Positions 45,901 through 57,594 of a stretch of 64,000 nt of DNA are shown here, piece by piece. Within the stretch, counting starts at the first letter, position 1. Each line of letters opens with the position of its first letter. The translations under genes and the position numbers were made by a program. Source of the stretch: Orientallactaga sibirica (lineage: Eukaryota > Chordata > Mammalia > Rodentia > Dipodidae); the NCBI GenBank assembly GCA_036365145.1, contig JAEOAD010000018.1, forward strand, positions 13,312,501 through 13,376,500. The letters are read 5' to 3'. Below the pieces are notes generated by a model that was not told where the DNA came from, did not search any database, and was given only the letters and a program-made list of their open reading frames with translations.

Positions 45901-46830
45901 GCACACAAAGATACAGACATAGATAAGCATATATAATTTTATGAATAGGACTTCAGTTGCTCAGGAAATAAGGCCAACAATCGACAAATGGGACATGCTG
46001 AAATTAAAACAATTCTGAACAGTTAAAGAAACAATTGAGTGGACAATCTGTAAGAGAAAGCTTTTGTTAGCTATACGTCAGACAGAAGATTAATATTTAC
46101 AATACGCAAGTAACAAAAAACAAAAAGAACTAAAAAAGCCCAATTAATAAATGGGCAAATGAAATGAATAGACAATTCTCAAAAGATAACATACAAATGT
46201 CCAGGATACATATGAAAACAGGTTCACCCTCCATCAAAGAAATACAAATTTCTATCCTTACTGGGGTAAGGTGGAATCTCATAGTTGTTTTAATTTGCAT
46301 TTATTTCCCTGATGGTTAGGAATGTTAAACATTTTCTTAAGTGTGTGTTTGCCATTTGCAAACATTAAAAAAAATCAAATAAAAACAAATGTTGGTGAGG
46401 ATGTGGAGAAATAGGAACTCATTCCCTGTTGGTGGGAATGGAAGCTGGTACAACTACTATGGAAAGCAATATGGAGACTTCTAAAAAAGTTGACTCTAGA
46501 GTTGCCAACAGACCCAATTATTCCCTTACTGGGTGGGCATTTACCCTAAAAGCTCCATGCCTCGGTTCAGAGATATTTGCTCAAACATGTTGATGGCTGC
46601 TCAATTCATAATATCTAAGAACTGCAATCAATCCAGGTGCCCATCATTAGATGAATGGATAACCAAGATGTGGTCATCTACACAATAGAATTCTACTCAG
46701 CAGTTAGAAAAAGCAACACAATGAAATTTGTAGGAAAGTGGTCAAACTTGGAACAGATCATACACAACCACAGAAAGACAATCTTTGCATAGTCTCGCTC
46801 ATTTGCAGCTCCTAACCTGGATCAGCCTGA

Positions 46831-48143
46831 AATGCTGACACATCTAACAGGCATCTTGAAGCCTGGACAATAGGGAGGGTAGGGCTTAAGGGGAGGATAA
46901 TGGTAGGGAGGGGACATAAAACTGAACCCAAATGGAACTGGTACCATAAAATCCTATATCCTGGAAGACAGACTAAAAGGTTGAACCCTCAATAGGACTT
47001 TAGAGGGAGCACCTGAATTGAAGAGCCCTGGAGAGGGTGAGATGAAACCTAACCTAAATTTCTCCTGTTTCTTTTTTTATTTTTCTATTTTCTTTCTTTT
47101 CCCTTGGCACTGGCCTGTAAGTGCCAGTACCAGGATGCAGTTAACACCCACAATGAGTTGTTGACCAGAGAGACCTACAGGTTTCCCAAAACAAGACAGA
47201 CTTCTGTCAGAGCACTTGATTACCCACCAGAGGTTAATGGACCTTACTGCTGAAGATACCATATGCTGTCAATAAGGAACATGGAGAGACCTTGCCAGAA
47301 TCTGGAAGAGAGCCAGTCCCCAGTGCTAGAAGGTGCTACATGAGCTACTGGGGGATAGTGGCCAACATTTGTCTGAGCAACTTGAGGTCTAAACTACTCA
47401 GAAGCAAACAACCTGACATGATGCTCACACAAGTGCAATAGTGGTACACAGCCATGGTGGGTAACCAGCTACTTTTGGATTGGCTAACAGATCCACTCAG
47501 TAGAAAGGAACCCATATCTGAAACTGGGAAACAAGTCAATCATATCCAGATAATGAGTTTGCTATACAATATCAAGCTCCCACCAATCTTGGGCTATAAG
47601 AGGATCTACACCAATTAAATTATTTCAGAACTAATAATGGTTATCCCATTTAACCTGTGCTGACTTCACTCTCCATCAGAGAATCTGCTTCTCTTTTTCA
47701 GACAGAAGCAGGACCTGAAGGGAGAAAAGAATCATCACACTTCACCAGCTGAAACCATAGAGGAATTGGGGAAATAAGCAAGAGTGCTGTTTACTCAGTG
47801 AACCTGATATGAGCACAAGGGTGAAGGAGATAAGATACTCAGGATACTCAACACCTACCAAACTAGAGATCCAGAGGTTCCAAAGAGTCCAACACTAAGA
47901 CTTAAAATGCACGGGGAATTTCATGGAAGACAGGGTGGAAGGATTGTTAGAGCCAAAAGTAGGGACATTACGCACAGAGACACTGCCTCTTCCTGATAAC
48001 TGACAGCTGCCCCCACAATGCACGACCCACAGTCCCCATGTGGATGACCTGCATCCCCAAGAGGCGGGTTCCTTTGTAGGAGGGGCAGGGATGAGGGAAA
48101 GGATGGTACTAACATGTACTGTTTACATACTAAGTATGTCCAT

Positions 48144-48146
<3 letters not shown>
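46831..48146 (+). mobile_element. L1 3' UTR of an older subfamily
   Basis: Follows the ORF2 end of the preceding copy: GGACAATAGGGAGGGTAGGG, GTAAGTGCCAGTACCAGGAT, ACTGACAGCTGCCCCCACAA, GTACTAACATGTACTGTTTA, then (CA)n. The AGCTGCCCCCACAATG block recurs, inverted, at 61380-61410. Confidence 0.65.
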
Positions 48147-48195
<49 letters not shown>

Positions 48196-48221
48196 TGTGC
48201 TCTCTCTCTCTTTCTCTCTAC

Positions 48222-48273
<52 letters not shown>

Positions 48274-48275
48274 TT
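48147..48275. repeat. (CA)n and (TG)n inverted pair
   Basis: About 22 CA units (48147-48191), a CT-rich spacer of about 36 bases, then about 20 TG units (48228-48272) followed by TATG units. The two arms are complementary. Confidence 0.92.
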
Positions 48276-49245
48276 CACTGAGATTCCACCTTACTCCAGC
48301 AGAGTGGCAATCACTGATAAAACAAACAACAAATTCTGGTGGGAATGTGGGTGAAAGGGAACCCTTATACATACTGCCAGTAGCAATATAAATTAGTCCA
48401 ACTTCTGTGAAAATCAGTACAGATATTCCTCAAAAATAAGTATAAATAGGGGCTGGAGAGGTGGCTTAGTGGTTAAGGCATTTACTTGGCTGCAAAGCCA
48501 AAGGACCCAGTTCAGTTCCCCAGGACCCATGTGAGCCAAATGCACAAGGTGGCACATGCGACTGGAGTTCATCTGCAGCAGCTAAAGACCATGGAGAGCT
48601 CATAATCTCTCTGTTTCTCTCTCTCTCAAATAAATAACTATAAACAAAATATTTTTTTAAAAACTAGAAACATAGCGATCTGATGGCCCGGCTCTAACAC
48701 TGAATATTTCACCAAAGGACTCCAGGTCAATATATCACAGAGATAATTGAGCATCAATGTGTACTGCTGCATTATTCACAAGAGTTAAATTATGGAACCA
48801 ACCTAAGTGTCCAACAATAGAATGGATAAGGAAAATGTGAGATAGATGATTGATTGATAGACAGACAGGGAGGGACTGAGGGAGGGAGGGGGGAGGTACA
48901 TAGGTAGATAGATATAAAATGAAATTTTTTCAGTTATAAAGAACAAAGTCTTATCATTTATAGGAAAATGGATATAACTGGAGATAATATCACATTAAAA
49001 TTAAGCCAGTCTCAGAATGACAAATATCATGTTTTCTCTCATTTATGACTGCTAGATTTTTATTTAGATACATAAAATCATGTATGTATATAGGACATCA
49101 AACTAGAAGTGAAACTGGGTAGGGGAACTTAAAGGCCTAATAGGAAGATGTAGGAAAAACGGAGGTTAGATAAGTACAAAGAAATATGCTCAAAGTATGC
49201 TTCTGTGAATTTTTTAAAAATAAAACGAAAACAAAAATAAAAATA
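48276..49245 (+). mobile_element. 5'-truncated L1, ORF2 end and 3' UTR (Lx-like)
   Basis: CACTGAGATTCCACCTTACT, ATTCTGGTGGGAATGTGGGT, ATTCACAAGAGTTAAATTAT, AAGCCAGTCTCAGAATGACA and GGAGATAATATCACATTAAA follow L1 ORF2 C-terminal order, then an A-rich end near 49245. Includes a SINE and a GGGA/GATA-rich patch at 48860-48915. Confidence 0.65.
48450..48660 (+). mobile_element. DIP-like SINE, short form
   Basis: GGGGCTGGAGAGGTGGCTTA head, body and CT-rich tail with AAATAAATAA end. Confidence 0.9.
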
Positions 49246-49662
49246 GAAAATTTGAGAGAATATAACTTTTTACAACATATGTATTTAATAGAATATTTAA
49301 CTCAATTTAACTAAGTAACTTAATAAACTGATTGCTTTAATTAATTTCACTGTGTAATTTATTTAAATCCAGTTTAAATTAGAATATGTAATTTGTACTA
49401 ATAAAGATAAAATTATATCACTAAAGTACAAACTTCACTTTCTATTTGGAGTTAGTGTGCCAATGTCTAAATTATAATATATATCATGTAATAAAATACG
49501 TGTTTAGTAATATCTAGATTATTTCATTTACTCATTTAAAATATTTTCATATTAAAGGGACCATAAATCCATATTTAATATATACTTAGATCAGAACAAC
49601 CATTTTTCATTTGTTAAATGGGACAGCAGGTTAAAATTTAAAAATAAAAAATTTTAAATTAC
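49246..49662. other. LCORL intron downstream of exon 2
   Basis: AT-rich; nothing recognised except the exon 2 donor at its right end. Confidence 0.4.
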
Positions 49663-49728
49663 CTTCAAATAAACTGAGGTCTCTTCGTAGCCGTGGTCCA
49701 TAAAGCCCTTCTAAAATACTCTCAAAAC
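49663..49728 (-). CDS. LCORL: LCORL internal exon (probably exon 2), 66 bp
   Basis: On the minus strand a pyrimidine-rich tract ending in ACACAG precedes an open stretch that encodes (G)[16 protein letters not shown] followed by LSLFE, then the donor GTAATT. The exon starts with the last two bases of a Gly codon and ends with one base of the next codon (Asp), so it is in phase with the exon at 22625. The peptide matches my memory of the N-terminal region of vertebrate LCORL, just after the alanine-rich first exon. It is too short to stand out as an ORF. No frameshift or stop is seen, and both splice sites are canonical. The paralogue LCOR has a related segment, so family membership is surer than the exact paralogue. 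Its function in the protein is not established from sequence alone. Confidence 0.82.
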
Positions 49729-50444
49729 CTGTGTTTCCAAAGAGAGAAAAGTGTATTAACTACTGGAAAAAGTCCATTCTTTTGAATGATTAAAACCCAT
49801 ATATTATGTCAAGCAGCAAAGTTTTATTTTCACCTAGTTTAATTACACTGAACTAGCTAGTATGCATTAAGCAGTTATACAATAAGTATCAGTACTTACA
49901 TGATTGTAAAATAATTAAAAAACTCAAATTCATATATTAACTAATGAACACTGCCACTCAAAATTATCCCTGGGTGAAAATCCTGTGAACAGGCACATAA
50001 TTTTGAAGTCAGTGAATTGCAGAAAAGATGGTGGCCACATGGCACAATGATGCAACTAAAACAACTACTATGAATTAAGTGTTTTCACTGTATTTTTTCC
50101 TATGGTTTCATTATGTTTAGATATACAAATCTTTATCATTTTGACAGAAGTGACTACAACTATGAATGTCCACAAACAAATAAGATGACCTAACAATACA
50201 TTTCTCACAATGTGTCCTTGCCATTCAATGACAAATGACTGGATTGTGGCAGATTTCTTAGTCATTTTACAGAGAAAATCAAATCCTGTAAAAGGCATGT
50301 ATTGACATTCTTGTGTTTATATTTTTTGAAAGTAATATTAATTTTAAAAGTTAGATTTTTAGCTTCAAAAACAAGAAAAAGTGTCCATGGGTAGAAACTC
50401 CTACTGTAAAAAGCATGGTAGGTAAGACTTAAACCACTAATATG
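49729..50444. other. LCORL intron upstream of exon 2
   Basis: Acceptor pyrimidine tract at 49731-49755; the rest shows no recognised feature. Confidence 0.4.
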
Positions 50445-50459
50445 AAAACACAATTTTGG

Positions 50460-50712
50460 GGGCTGGAGAGATGGCTTAGTGGTTAAGGTGACTGCCTGCT
50501 AAGCCTAAGAACCCAGTTCCAATCTCCAGGTCCCACGTTTAGCCAGATGCAAAGTGACGCAAGGGTGCAATGCCACACTTGCCCCCATGGGGGCGCAAGC
50601 ACCTGGATTTCGTTCACAGCAGCTGAGAGACTGCTGGCGCATCCATTCTCTGTCTCCCTCTCCTTCTCTGTCTGTCTCTCTCTGTATCTCTCTCCACAAA
50701 TAAAAAAAAAAT
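50460..50712 (+). mobile_element. DIP-like SINE, long form
   Basis: GGGCTGGAGAGATGGCTTAG head, GCAATGCCACACTTGCCCCC block. Flanks AAAACACAATTTT (50446) and AAAACACAATTTC (about 50716). Confidence 0.93.
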
Positions 50713-50729
50713 AAAAAAACACAATTTCG

Positions 50730-50963
50730 GGCTGGAGAGATGGCTCAGCAGTTAAGGCACTTGCCGGCAAAGCCTAATGACCCAGTTTGGATTCCCCAGT
50801 ATTCATATAAAGCTAGATGCAAAGTAGTGTATGCATCTGGAGTTCATTTATAGTGGCTAGAGGCCCTTGTGTACCCAAACACACACACACACACTCACTC
50901 TCTCTCTCTCTTTCCCTCTTCCCCCCTCATCTGCTTACAAATAAATAAAAATTTTAAAAAACA
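50730..50963 (+). mobile_element. DIP-like SINE, short form, same target
   Basis: GGGCTGGAGAGATGGCTCAG head begins right after the second target copy. (CA)n(CT)n tail; right flank AACAACAATCTG is a weak third copy. Confidence 0.92.
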
Positions 50964-50970
50964 ACAATCT

Positions 50971-51547
50971 GTTCGTTGTTATGGACTATCTTAATTTTAA
51001 GGATTAAGTTACTGAAAATACTATTAAGTTATAAATCCCATATCACTGTATTTCCTTAGAAGTGTTCTAATTCCTAACTACTTTAAGATTTCATAATTTC
51101 CCTTTTAAGTCTGTTTCATATTCAACTTCAAGGAGTTTCATAAAGTACAAGGAATACAAAGTGGTGGGGGAAGACCAGGATAGCAAAATAATTAGGAAAG
51201 CAAGAAAAATAACCAATGAAAACATGTTTATTAGGGAGGGAAAAAAAGATGTGTCTTACAAATGATGGTGCCTTATATTTGACAGTCAATTATCATGGTT
51301 CATGTAAGATGACCTAGTTCCCATGAGTAGCCTTCAGGTAGAAAAGTGAATCAACTACCCCCAGAGAAGACTCTCAAGCTTGCTACAGAAAAGATGTCCA
51401 TACTGGGTTAAGACTCATATATAGTAAGGTAACTATTAGGCTCTCAAAGTAATGTAATTCTTACTCGTTTTTATGTTGTGGTATTGTAATAACTGTTCAA
51501 AGAAGTATTTAACATCTTCCCTTAAATTATGGATCTCCATTTATTGT
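50971..51547. other. Unassigned intron sequence
   Basis: AT-rich; no feature recognised. Confidence 0.35.
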
Positions 51548-51754
51548 TTTTTTTTATTTGAGAGAGAGAGAGAGAAAATTTGCATGTCAGGGTCTTAGCC
51601 ACTGAAACTCCAGACGCTTGTGTCACCTAGTGAGCATGTGAGACATTGCACTTGCCTCACTTGTGTGTCGGGCTTATGTGGGATCTGTAGAGTGAACATG
51701 GGTCCTTAGGCTTTGCAGGCAAGCACCTTAACTGCTAAGCCAGCTCTCCAGCCC
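51548..51754 (-). mobile_element. DIP-like SINE, third variant
   Basis: Complement orientation; CACCTAGTGAGCATGTGAGA and GACATTGCACTTGCCTCACT match 30826-31053. GGATCTCCAT and AGATCTCCAT flank it. Confidence 0.87.
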
Positions 51755-51759
51755 AGATC

Positions 51760-52394
51760 TCCATGTTTTTAAAAAGATTTATAGTTTTCTTTTGGTTAAT
51801 AATTTATCTTTCCGGTAAACAAAACCTTTCGTAGTGCTGAAATGATCCTCTCTATTTTAGTAATTTGACCCTATGTACTGAAATTATAAGCTATAAAACA
51901 TTTTTATTATATTTTCCATAATGAATCTTTTTATAATTTTTTCCACCTATCTGTATTACCAAACATGACCCAGTATGACTTCTTTTTAACCTTCTCTTAA
52001 ATTTTATAAGAACTTAATAATTTAACTGTTATTAATGTTTGGTTTTAAATCTTATATCTAATTTTGATCTGTCTCAAGGTTCTAGCATTTTATTTTCCTC
52101 TACTCTTGCAAATTTCTAATTCACTGAATATTGTAAGTTGTTCATTCATTGGCATGACAATTACTGCACATATTTCATTTCTTTTCTGGCTGAGTCTCGA
52201 ACTCTGGGCTTTTTAATTACTGCACTTACTCTAGTAAAGCACAATGCCAGTATTGACATTACTGGGTTTATATCTGTAATTTTGTTAGTTGGTTTATATT
52301 TGCTTCCCATATCAGCTTGTAGCATTTTTTATAATATAGAGTTGTTTCTCCTTTCTATTAGCTTATGTTAATTATATAAAATAGCATCCTTATG
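51760..52394. other. Unassigned intron sequence
   Basis: Very AT-rich; no feature recognised. Confidence 0.35.
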
Positions 52395-53470
52395 AGATTT
52401 TCATATGTAATGTTGGTGTTTTCACCCATATATTACCCTCTCTTGTCCCTATTCTCTCTCTTTCCTTCCCCTTTCATAGTAGTCCCTATTTTACTTTCTT
52501 TTTGTTAACTTTGGATTCTGCATAAAGGAAAAAAAAAAAACATGTAATATGTGTTTTAGTTGGCTTATTTGGTTTAACATGATGCTCTTTTGTGCCTTCT
52601 ATTTTAGTGTAAACATGACTTAGGTCTTCTTTATGGCTGAATAGGAGACTCTATTTGGTCCTTATCATTTTCTTCATATATTCATCTTCTGACTGGCACC
52701 TAAGCTGACTTTGCAACACAGGCTATTATAAATAATGTCACTATAAATATGAGTATGCAAGTATGCCTACTGCATGCTAACTGGTTCCTTAAGGTATATA
52801 TCATGGAGTGATAGAGGTTGAGCACATGGTAGTTCTATTTTTAGATTTTTGAGAGACCTTCATACTAATTTCCACAGTGGCTGGAACAATTCACATTCCC
52901 CTTGTGTATATGATGAGTGACTTGTTCCGTACACTTGCCAATACTTGTTCCTTTTTGTTTGTAATTGATGACAATCCTTTGGACTACTAAGATAATATGT
53001 AGGTTTGATTTGAATTTCTCTGATGGATATAATGTCAAAACATGTCTTTATGTATTTTAATGGCCATCCTTATGTCTATCAAGTGTCTACTTCATCTCCT
53101 CACCTATAGGTTCTATCATTTGCATTTGTGGCATCTAGTTTTGGGGGTTCTTTATAGATTCTGGATATTAATTTCCTATCAGAACAATAGCTACCAGATT
53201 TCCTTACATTCTGTAGGCCGTATTTTCACTATGGCAGTTGTCCCCTTTGTTGTCAGAAGCTTTTTAATTTTATGCAAGCCCATTTCCATTTGCTGAGCTA
53301 CAACAGGCCTATTCAGAACAAAGCTGTCTACCTAGTCTGAAGTGTTTTCCTACATTTGCCTCTAATGGCTTCAAAGTTTCAAGTTTTACATTTAGGTCTT
53401 TGATTCATTTTGAGTTGATTTTTGAACTGGTTTGAGATAAGGATCTAGTTTTATTCTTCTGTATGTAAGA
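52395..53470 (-). mobile_element. Old L1, ORF2 C-terminus and 3' UTR (minus)
   Basis: Reads as the complement of an L1 end: CACAGTGGCTGGAACAATTC, CTTGTTCCTTTTTGTTTGTA, GATTCTGGATATTAATTTCC and TCATTTTGAGTTGATTTTTG are standard antisense landmarks. No open frame. Confidence 0.8.
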
Positions 53471-53479
53471 AAGGGCTGC

Positions 53480-54574
53480 TGTGAAGGAAGTCTGGTATCA
53501 GTGACAATGGCCAGCTCTCACTATAGTATTCACTCCTTCAGCTGCATACAAAGATACAACCTGCACATTCCTCATCTAAGAAGAAAAATGCCCTCAGCTC
53601 TCCCAGATGCTTGCAGGGTCTTGAAAGTCATTACCAACTAAAAAGTCCCATAGAATGTGGAAGAATTTTAGGGTTAAAATTCCCACCACATGACAGGTAT
53701 ATGTTGTTCAACTGGTAGCACTTTACTGGTATATTACTAAATGTTGTCTTGGCTATGCCAAAATACCTGACAAAAACAACTTAAGGGTTTATTCAATTAT
53801 AATCCCAGACTATAGTATATCATAGTGTGAAAGGCATAGCAGAAGGAGGATAAAGCAAAATGCATTTAGCACATCTTTAAAAAGTCCCAACAATCTTTAA
53901 CATTCCCAACACTAATCCAAAGTATAAGTACAGAGTCTCTTCTCAGACTCAGTTGTACTAGTCACTTTCTCAGTGTTGGTATGAAATACCTGTCATGAAG
54001 TAATGTAAGGGAGGAAGGGTTTATTTTGCCTTACCATGTGGGGAAGGTATGGTAGCACATTCAGTCCACAGAGAAGTAGAGTGATGAATGCTGGTGTTAG
54101 GCCAGCTCTCACTTTTTTATACAGTCCATACCCCTGACACATACAGTTAAGGTAGGTCTTCACACCTCAGTTAACTTAATCAAGATAATTCCTCACAGAC
54201 ATGCCCAGAAATTAACCTATTCTAGATAATCTCTCATAGGCCTGGCCATAGGCTCATTTCCAAAGGGATTCTAGGTCCTTGTATCAAGTTGATAATAAAA
54301 CCATTACATTAGGCAATCTTGTAACTGTGAGCTCCTGTAACATCAAAACACAAGTTACATGACTCCAATACAGAATGGCACAAAATAAATATCCCCAATC
54401 CAAAAGGAAGGAATAGGAGCACAGTCAAGATCTATGGCTCATGAGGAAATCATCTGGGCTATAAAGGGCTTGGGCAGCCCCACCCCTCCAGTACGCCTTA
54501 TTAGCACTCAACTTATAGTGCCTCCCTTGGGCCTGCTCCACTCTAAGCCTGCAGACTTACTCAGCAGATACAGC
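53480..54574 (-). mobile_element. Nested MaLR LTR and internal pieces (minus)
   Basis: Internal sequence 53480-53730 ends in CAACTGGTAGCACTTTACTG, the antisense of the MaLR LTR/internal junction. A partial LTR follows (53740-53870), a short internal piece (53875-53950, TCCCAACACTAATCCAAAGT), an LTR-like unit (53955-54310, GGAGGAAGGGTTTATTTTGC to ATCAAGTTGATAATAAAACC) and internal sequence to 54574. Boundaries are approximate. Confidence 0.55.
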
Positions 54575-54895
54575 AATTACCTTCTTGCTTCTGTGACAAA
54601 ACACACAATTAGAAGTAGCATATGAAAGGAAAGGGCTTCTTTCAGATTACAGTTCTGATGGAAAATTTCATCATGGCAAGGAAAGCATGGCAAGAATAGA
54701 CCTCAGGATTTAACATCTTGTCACATCAATTGGGAGGAAGCGGCAAGAATGAGCTGAACTTAGCACTGACAAAGGGAGTGGATTATAAAATCTCACACTT
54801 CCTCTAGCAAGGTTCTGCCGTCTGGGATCAAATATGAGGCTAATCATAAATATGTAAGGTTTTGAATAATATTTTACATTCAAACTACCAGTCTG
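54575..54895 (-). mobile_element. Old MaLR LTR (minus)
   Basis: CTTGCTTCTGTGACAAAACA, GGAAAGGGCTTCTTTCAGAT, CATCATGGCAAGGAAAGCAT, TTTTACATTCAAACTACCAG. Related to 56081-56450. Confidence 0.6.
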
Positions 54896-56080
54896 CCCCT
54901 GGCCTCTATAGAATCTTGGACATCTCATAATGCAAAATCAATTCAGATCAACTTTAAAAGATCCCATAGTCCTTACCAGTCCCAACACTGTTCCAAAGTC
55001 TCATCTAACAGTCTCTTAACTGTGAGCCTTGAAAGATTAAAGTGTCTTCCAACACATATTGGCACAATGGGAAAAATCCCATTTAAGAAAGGACATAGGG
55101 TGGGAAAAAAAACGGATCAATGCAAGATTGAAAACCAGCAGGCAAACATCAAGTCCTGAAGCTCCATGATGAGCACCTGGGACTTGTGATAAAATCTCCT
55201 GAGCTCCAATGAGCTTGGGCAACTCTATCTCACTAGCTATACTACTTACACCCTGGGTAGAATCTAACCAGGGCTAACAGCTTTCCTTGGTGGCCATCCA
55301 TAGAACTGTTATCTCCAAAATCTTGTGGTCTCCACTCCAACATGTTTCATCTTGACCGCTCCATGGCATGGTCCCCCATGGCCCTTTTTCACATCACCTA
55401 GTGGCCATCTCCAGAATGGTGTTGCAATCCAATGACCTTCTTTTTCCTAAACTTGTCATGTTTCCAAAACCAGTACCAAGTTGGCTGCCAAACTTGTTAA
55501 TATAGGGGAGACAACTGTGAAATAGGAAACTCCTTCTGCATTCATCCATTAGCTCTCCTCCTCTCAAAGAATCAGCATTCCTCCTGAAGCCCCAATGCAA
55601 AGCAGCTGGCCCATCCTCAGTAGTGGTAACCATTTAATACAATTACAGCTCAAGTGACTGTATTCTCCAGCCTGAGGCTTTCATTTCTTTCTTTGTCAAA
55701 CATTGTATTTTTCATGTCCTTCTGCTCTGTACTTTCCTCTCCAAAACACAACAATTACCTTTAAATTCAATTTTTCTCAAATTCTCAAGACCCAAGCAGA
55801 GAACACTGCCAGCCTCCCCATTTGAAAATCACACAAACTGCTTCTAGCCCAGTTCCCAATGAAGTCCCCATCCCCCTATGAGACTTTGTAAGCCAAACTT
55901 TCATAGTCCTCATTGCTCTTTATATTACAGTCTTTATACTCTTACCATAACAACCCATTAAATTCTGTTTTTCTAGACCAAAACTGAAAATCCTTCCATA
56001 TTCCTCCTGCAAATCAGTTTCAAAAGACCCAAAACTACATAGTCAGGTTTACTGCAGCATCAGGCCATTTCTTGCTATCA
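54896..56080 (-). mobile_element. MaLR internal segment (minus)
   Basis: Antisense blocks CCCAACACTGTTCCAAAGTC, TGAGCTTGGGCAACTCTATC, CTTGGTGGCCATCCATAGAA, CCATGGCATGGTCCCCCATG and ACCAGTACCAAGTTGGCTGC follow the order I know from MaLR internal (THE1/MT-type) sequence. No coding frame. Confidence 0.6.
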
Positions 56081-56450
56081 CTTGCTTATAATACTTACCT
56101 TCTCACTACTGGAACAAAACAACCTAACAGAAGCAACTGATGGGAGGAAAGGGTTTACTTTAGCTCACCATTTCCAGGGGAAGTTTTATCATGACAGGGA
56201 AAGAATGGCAAGAACAGATTGCAGGATATCATATCTTGTCATATCATCTGTCATGGAGCAACAAGAATAAGGTAACAGTGACAATGGGAGTTAGGACTGG
56301 ATTATAAAATTTCAAGACCTGCTCCCAATGACAAATCCAGCAAGGCTCCACTTCTCAAAGACTGTGTCAGTTAGGGATAAAGTATGAGGTTTAATTAAAA
56401 ACACATGATACTATTGGGGGGGGTCATTTTACATTCAAACCACCACAGCA
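56081..56450 (-). mobile_element. Old MaLR LTR (minus)
   Basis: CTTCTCACTACTGGAACAAA, GGGAGGAAAGGGTTTACTTT, CATTTTACATTCAAACCACC. Sits between two internal segments. Confidence 0.6.
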
Positions 56451-57315
56451 GATATCTTATGGTTCTGACATATCCAACATCCTGGGGTCTCCATTACAAC
56501 TTGGAGTTTCACCTTCCTAGCTTCATGCAATGGTTTCTCAATGTCTCCTTGCAGTGACTCTCATGCTGTGATATAAGATCTGACCTCAATGGCTCTCTGA
56601 AACTGTGGAACAAAACTCTGTGATCCCCATAACCTTGCATCTTTCATGCCACTAGAACCAGTGCTCCCATGTACTGCTACCAACTTGTGATGTAGAGCAG
56701 TCCATTTGGGGCACAACTATAGTGGCCTATGTATGTCTTCTAGGATGACCTTACCAAAACAATTTGCTAGGCTTTTGTGTTAAAGCAGGGAATCATGTTA
56801 GTTTAATTTTTCTTCCTTCAAATGAATTTGGATTTTCCTAAGACGTAACCTCTAAGGATGAGGTTTTGCAATCAGGGTATCTTTCCTTTTGTCTCAGGGC
56901 AGAACAGGAAGTTTCTCTTCAATGGTGCTGTTTCCCAGCACTAGTCTGTATGTTACCCTGTCTTGAAATTTCCTACACTATCTTTAAATTCAACCTTACT
57001 CGAGTACTCTGGACATGGGGAAGAATGTAGCCAGATTCTTTGCCTGAGTATCACAAAAATGGACCCTAGCTAGTTAGTCATTAAGAGTCCTTATCCCCTC
57101 TTAAACCTCTACAGTGCATGTTTCTTTCAGCATTTTTATCTTCCAAACTTTCAACAAAATGGCCCATTATTAAGCTCTGCTTACATTATTCAAGAATTTT
57201 TCTATCTCAAAGTTCCAAATTTGCCACATTCCTCCTGCAAACAGTTTAAAAGCACTAGAAACAATGGGGTCACGTTTATCACAGCAACAATCCCTTTATC
57301 CGGTACCAATTTTCT
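56451..57315 (-). mobile_element. MaLR internal segment (minus)
   Basis: CAACATCCTGGGGTCTCCAT, CAGCACTAGTCTGTATGTTA, CATTCCTCCTGCAAACAGTT, and the end CCCTTTATCCGGTACCAATT, the antisense of the internal 5' end (TGGTACC) next to the LTR. Confidence 0.65.
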
Positions 57316-57551
57316 ATGTTACTTTTCTCATTACTGTAACCAAATACTTGAACAGAAGCAACTTTAAAAAATAAAGGGTTTATGAGCTGAAGAGATGGCT
57401 TAGCTGTTAAGGAACTTGCCTACAAAGCCAAAAAACCCAGATTCTATTCTTCAGAACCCATGTAAGCCAGATGCACAAGGTGGCACACACTTCTGGAGTT
57501 TGTTTGCAGTGGCTGCATGCCCTGGTGCACCCATTCTCTCTCTTTCTCAAA

Positions 57552-57594
<43 letters not shown>

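Larger units (their letters stand above)
43396..46830 (+). pseudogene. L1 ORF2 copy, degraded and interrupted
   Basis: Runs from the pre-RT region through RT (FFADNIIL near 44275, catalytic second Asp replaced by Asn) to the C-terminus (block near 46500-46700). It is broken by an L1 3' UTR fragment (44420-44965) and an old SINE (45508-45900). No long frame remains. Confidence 0.72.
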
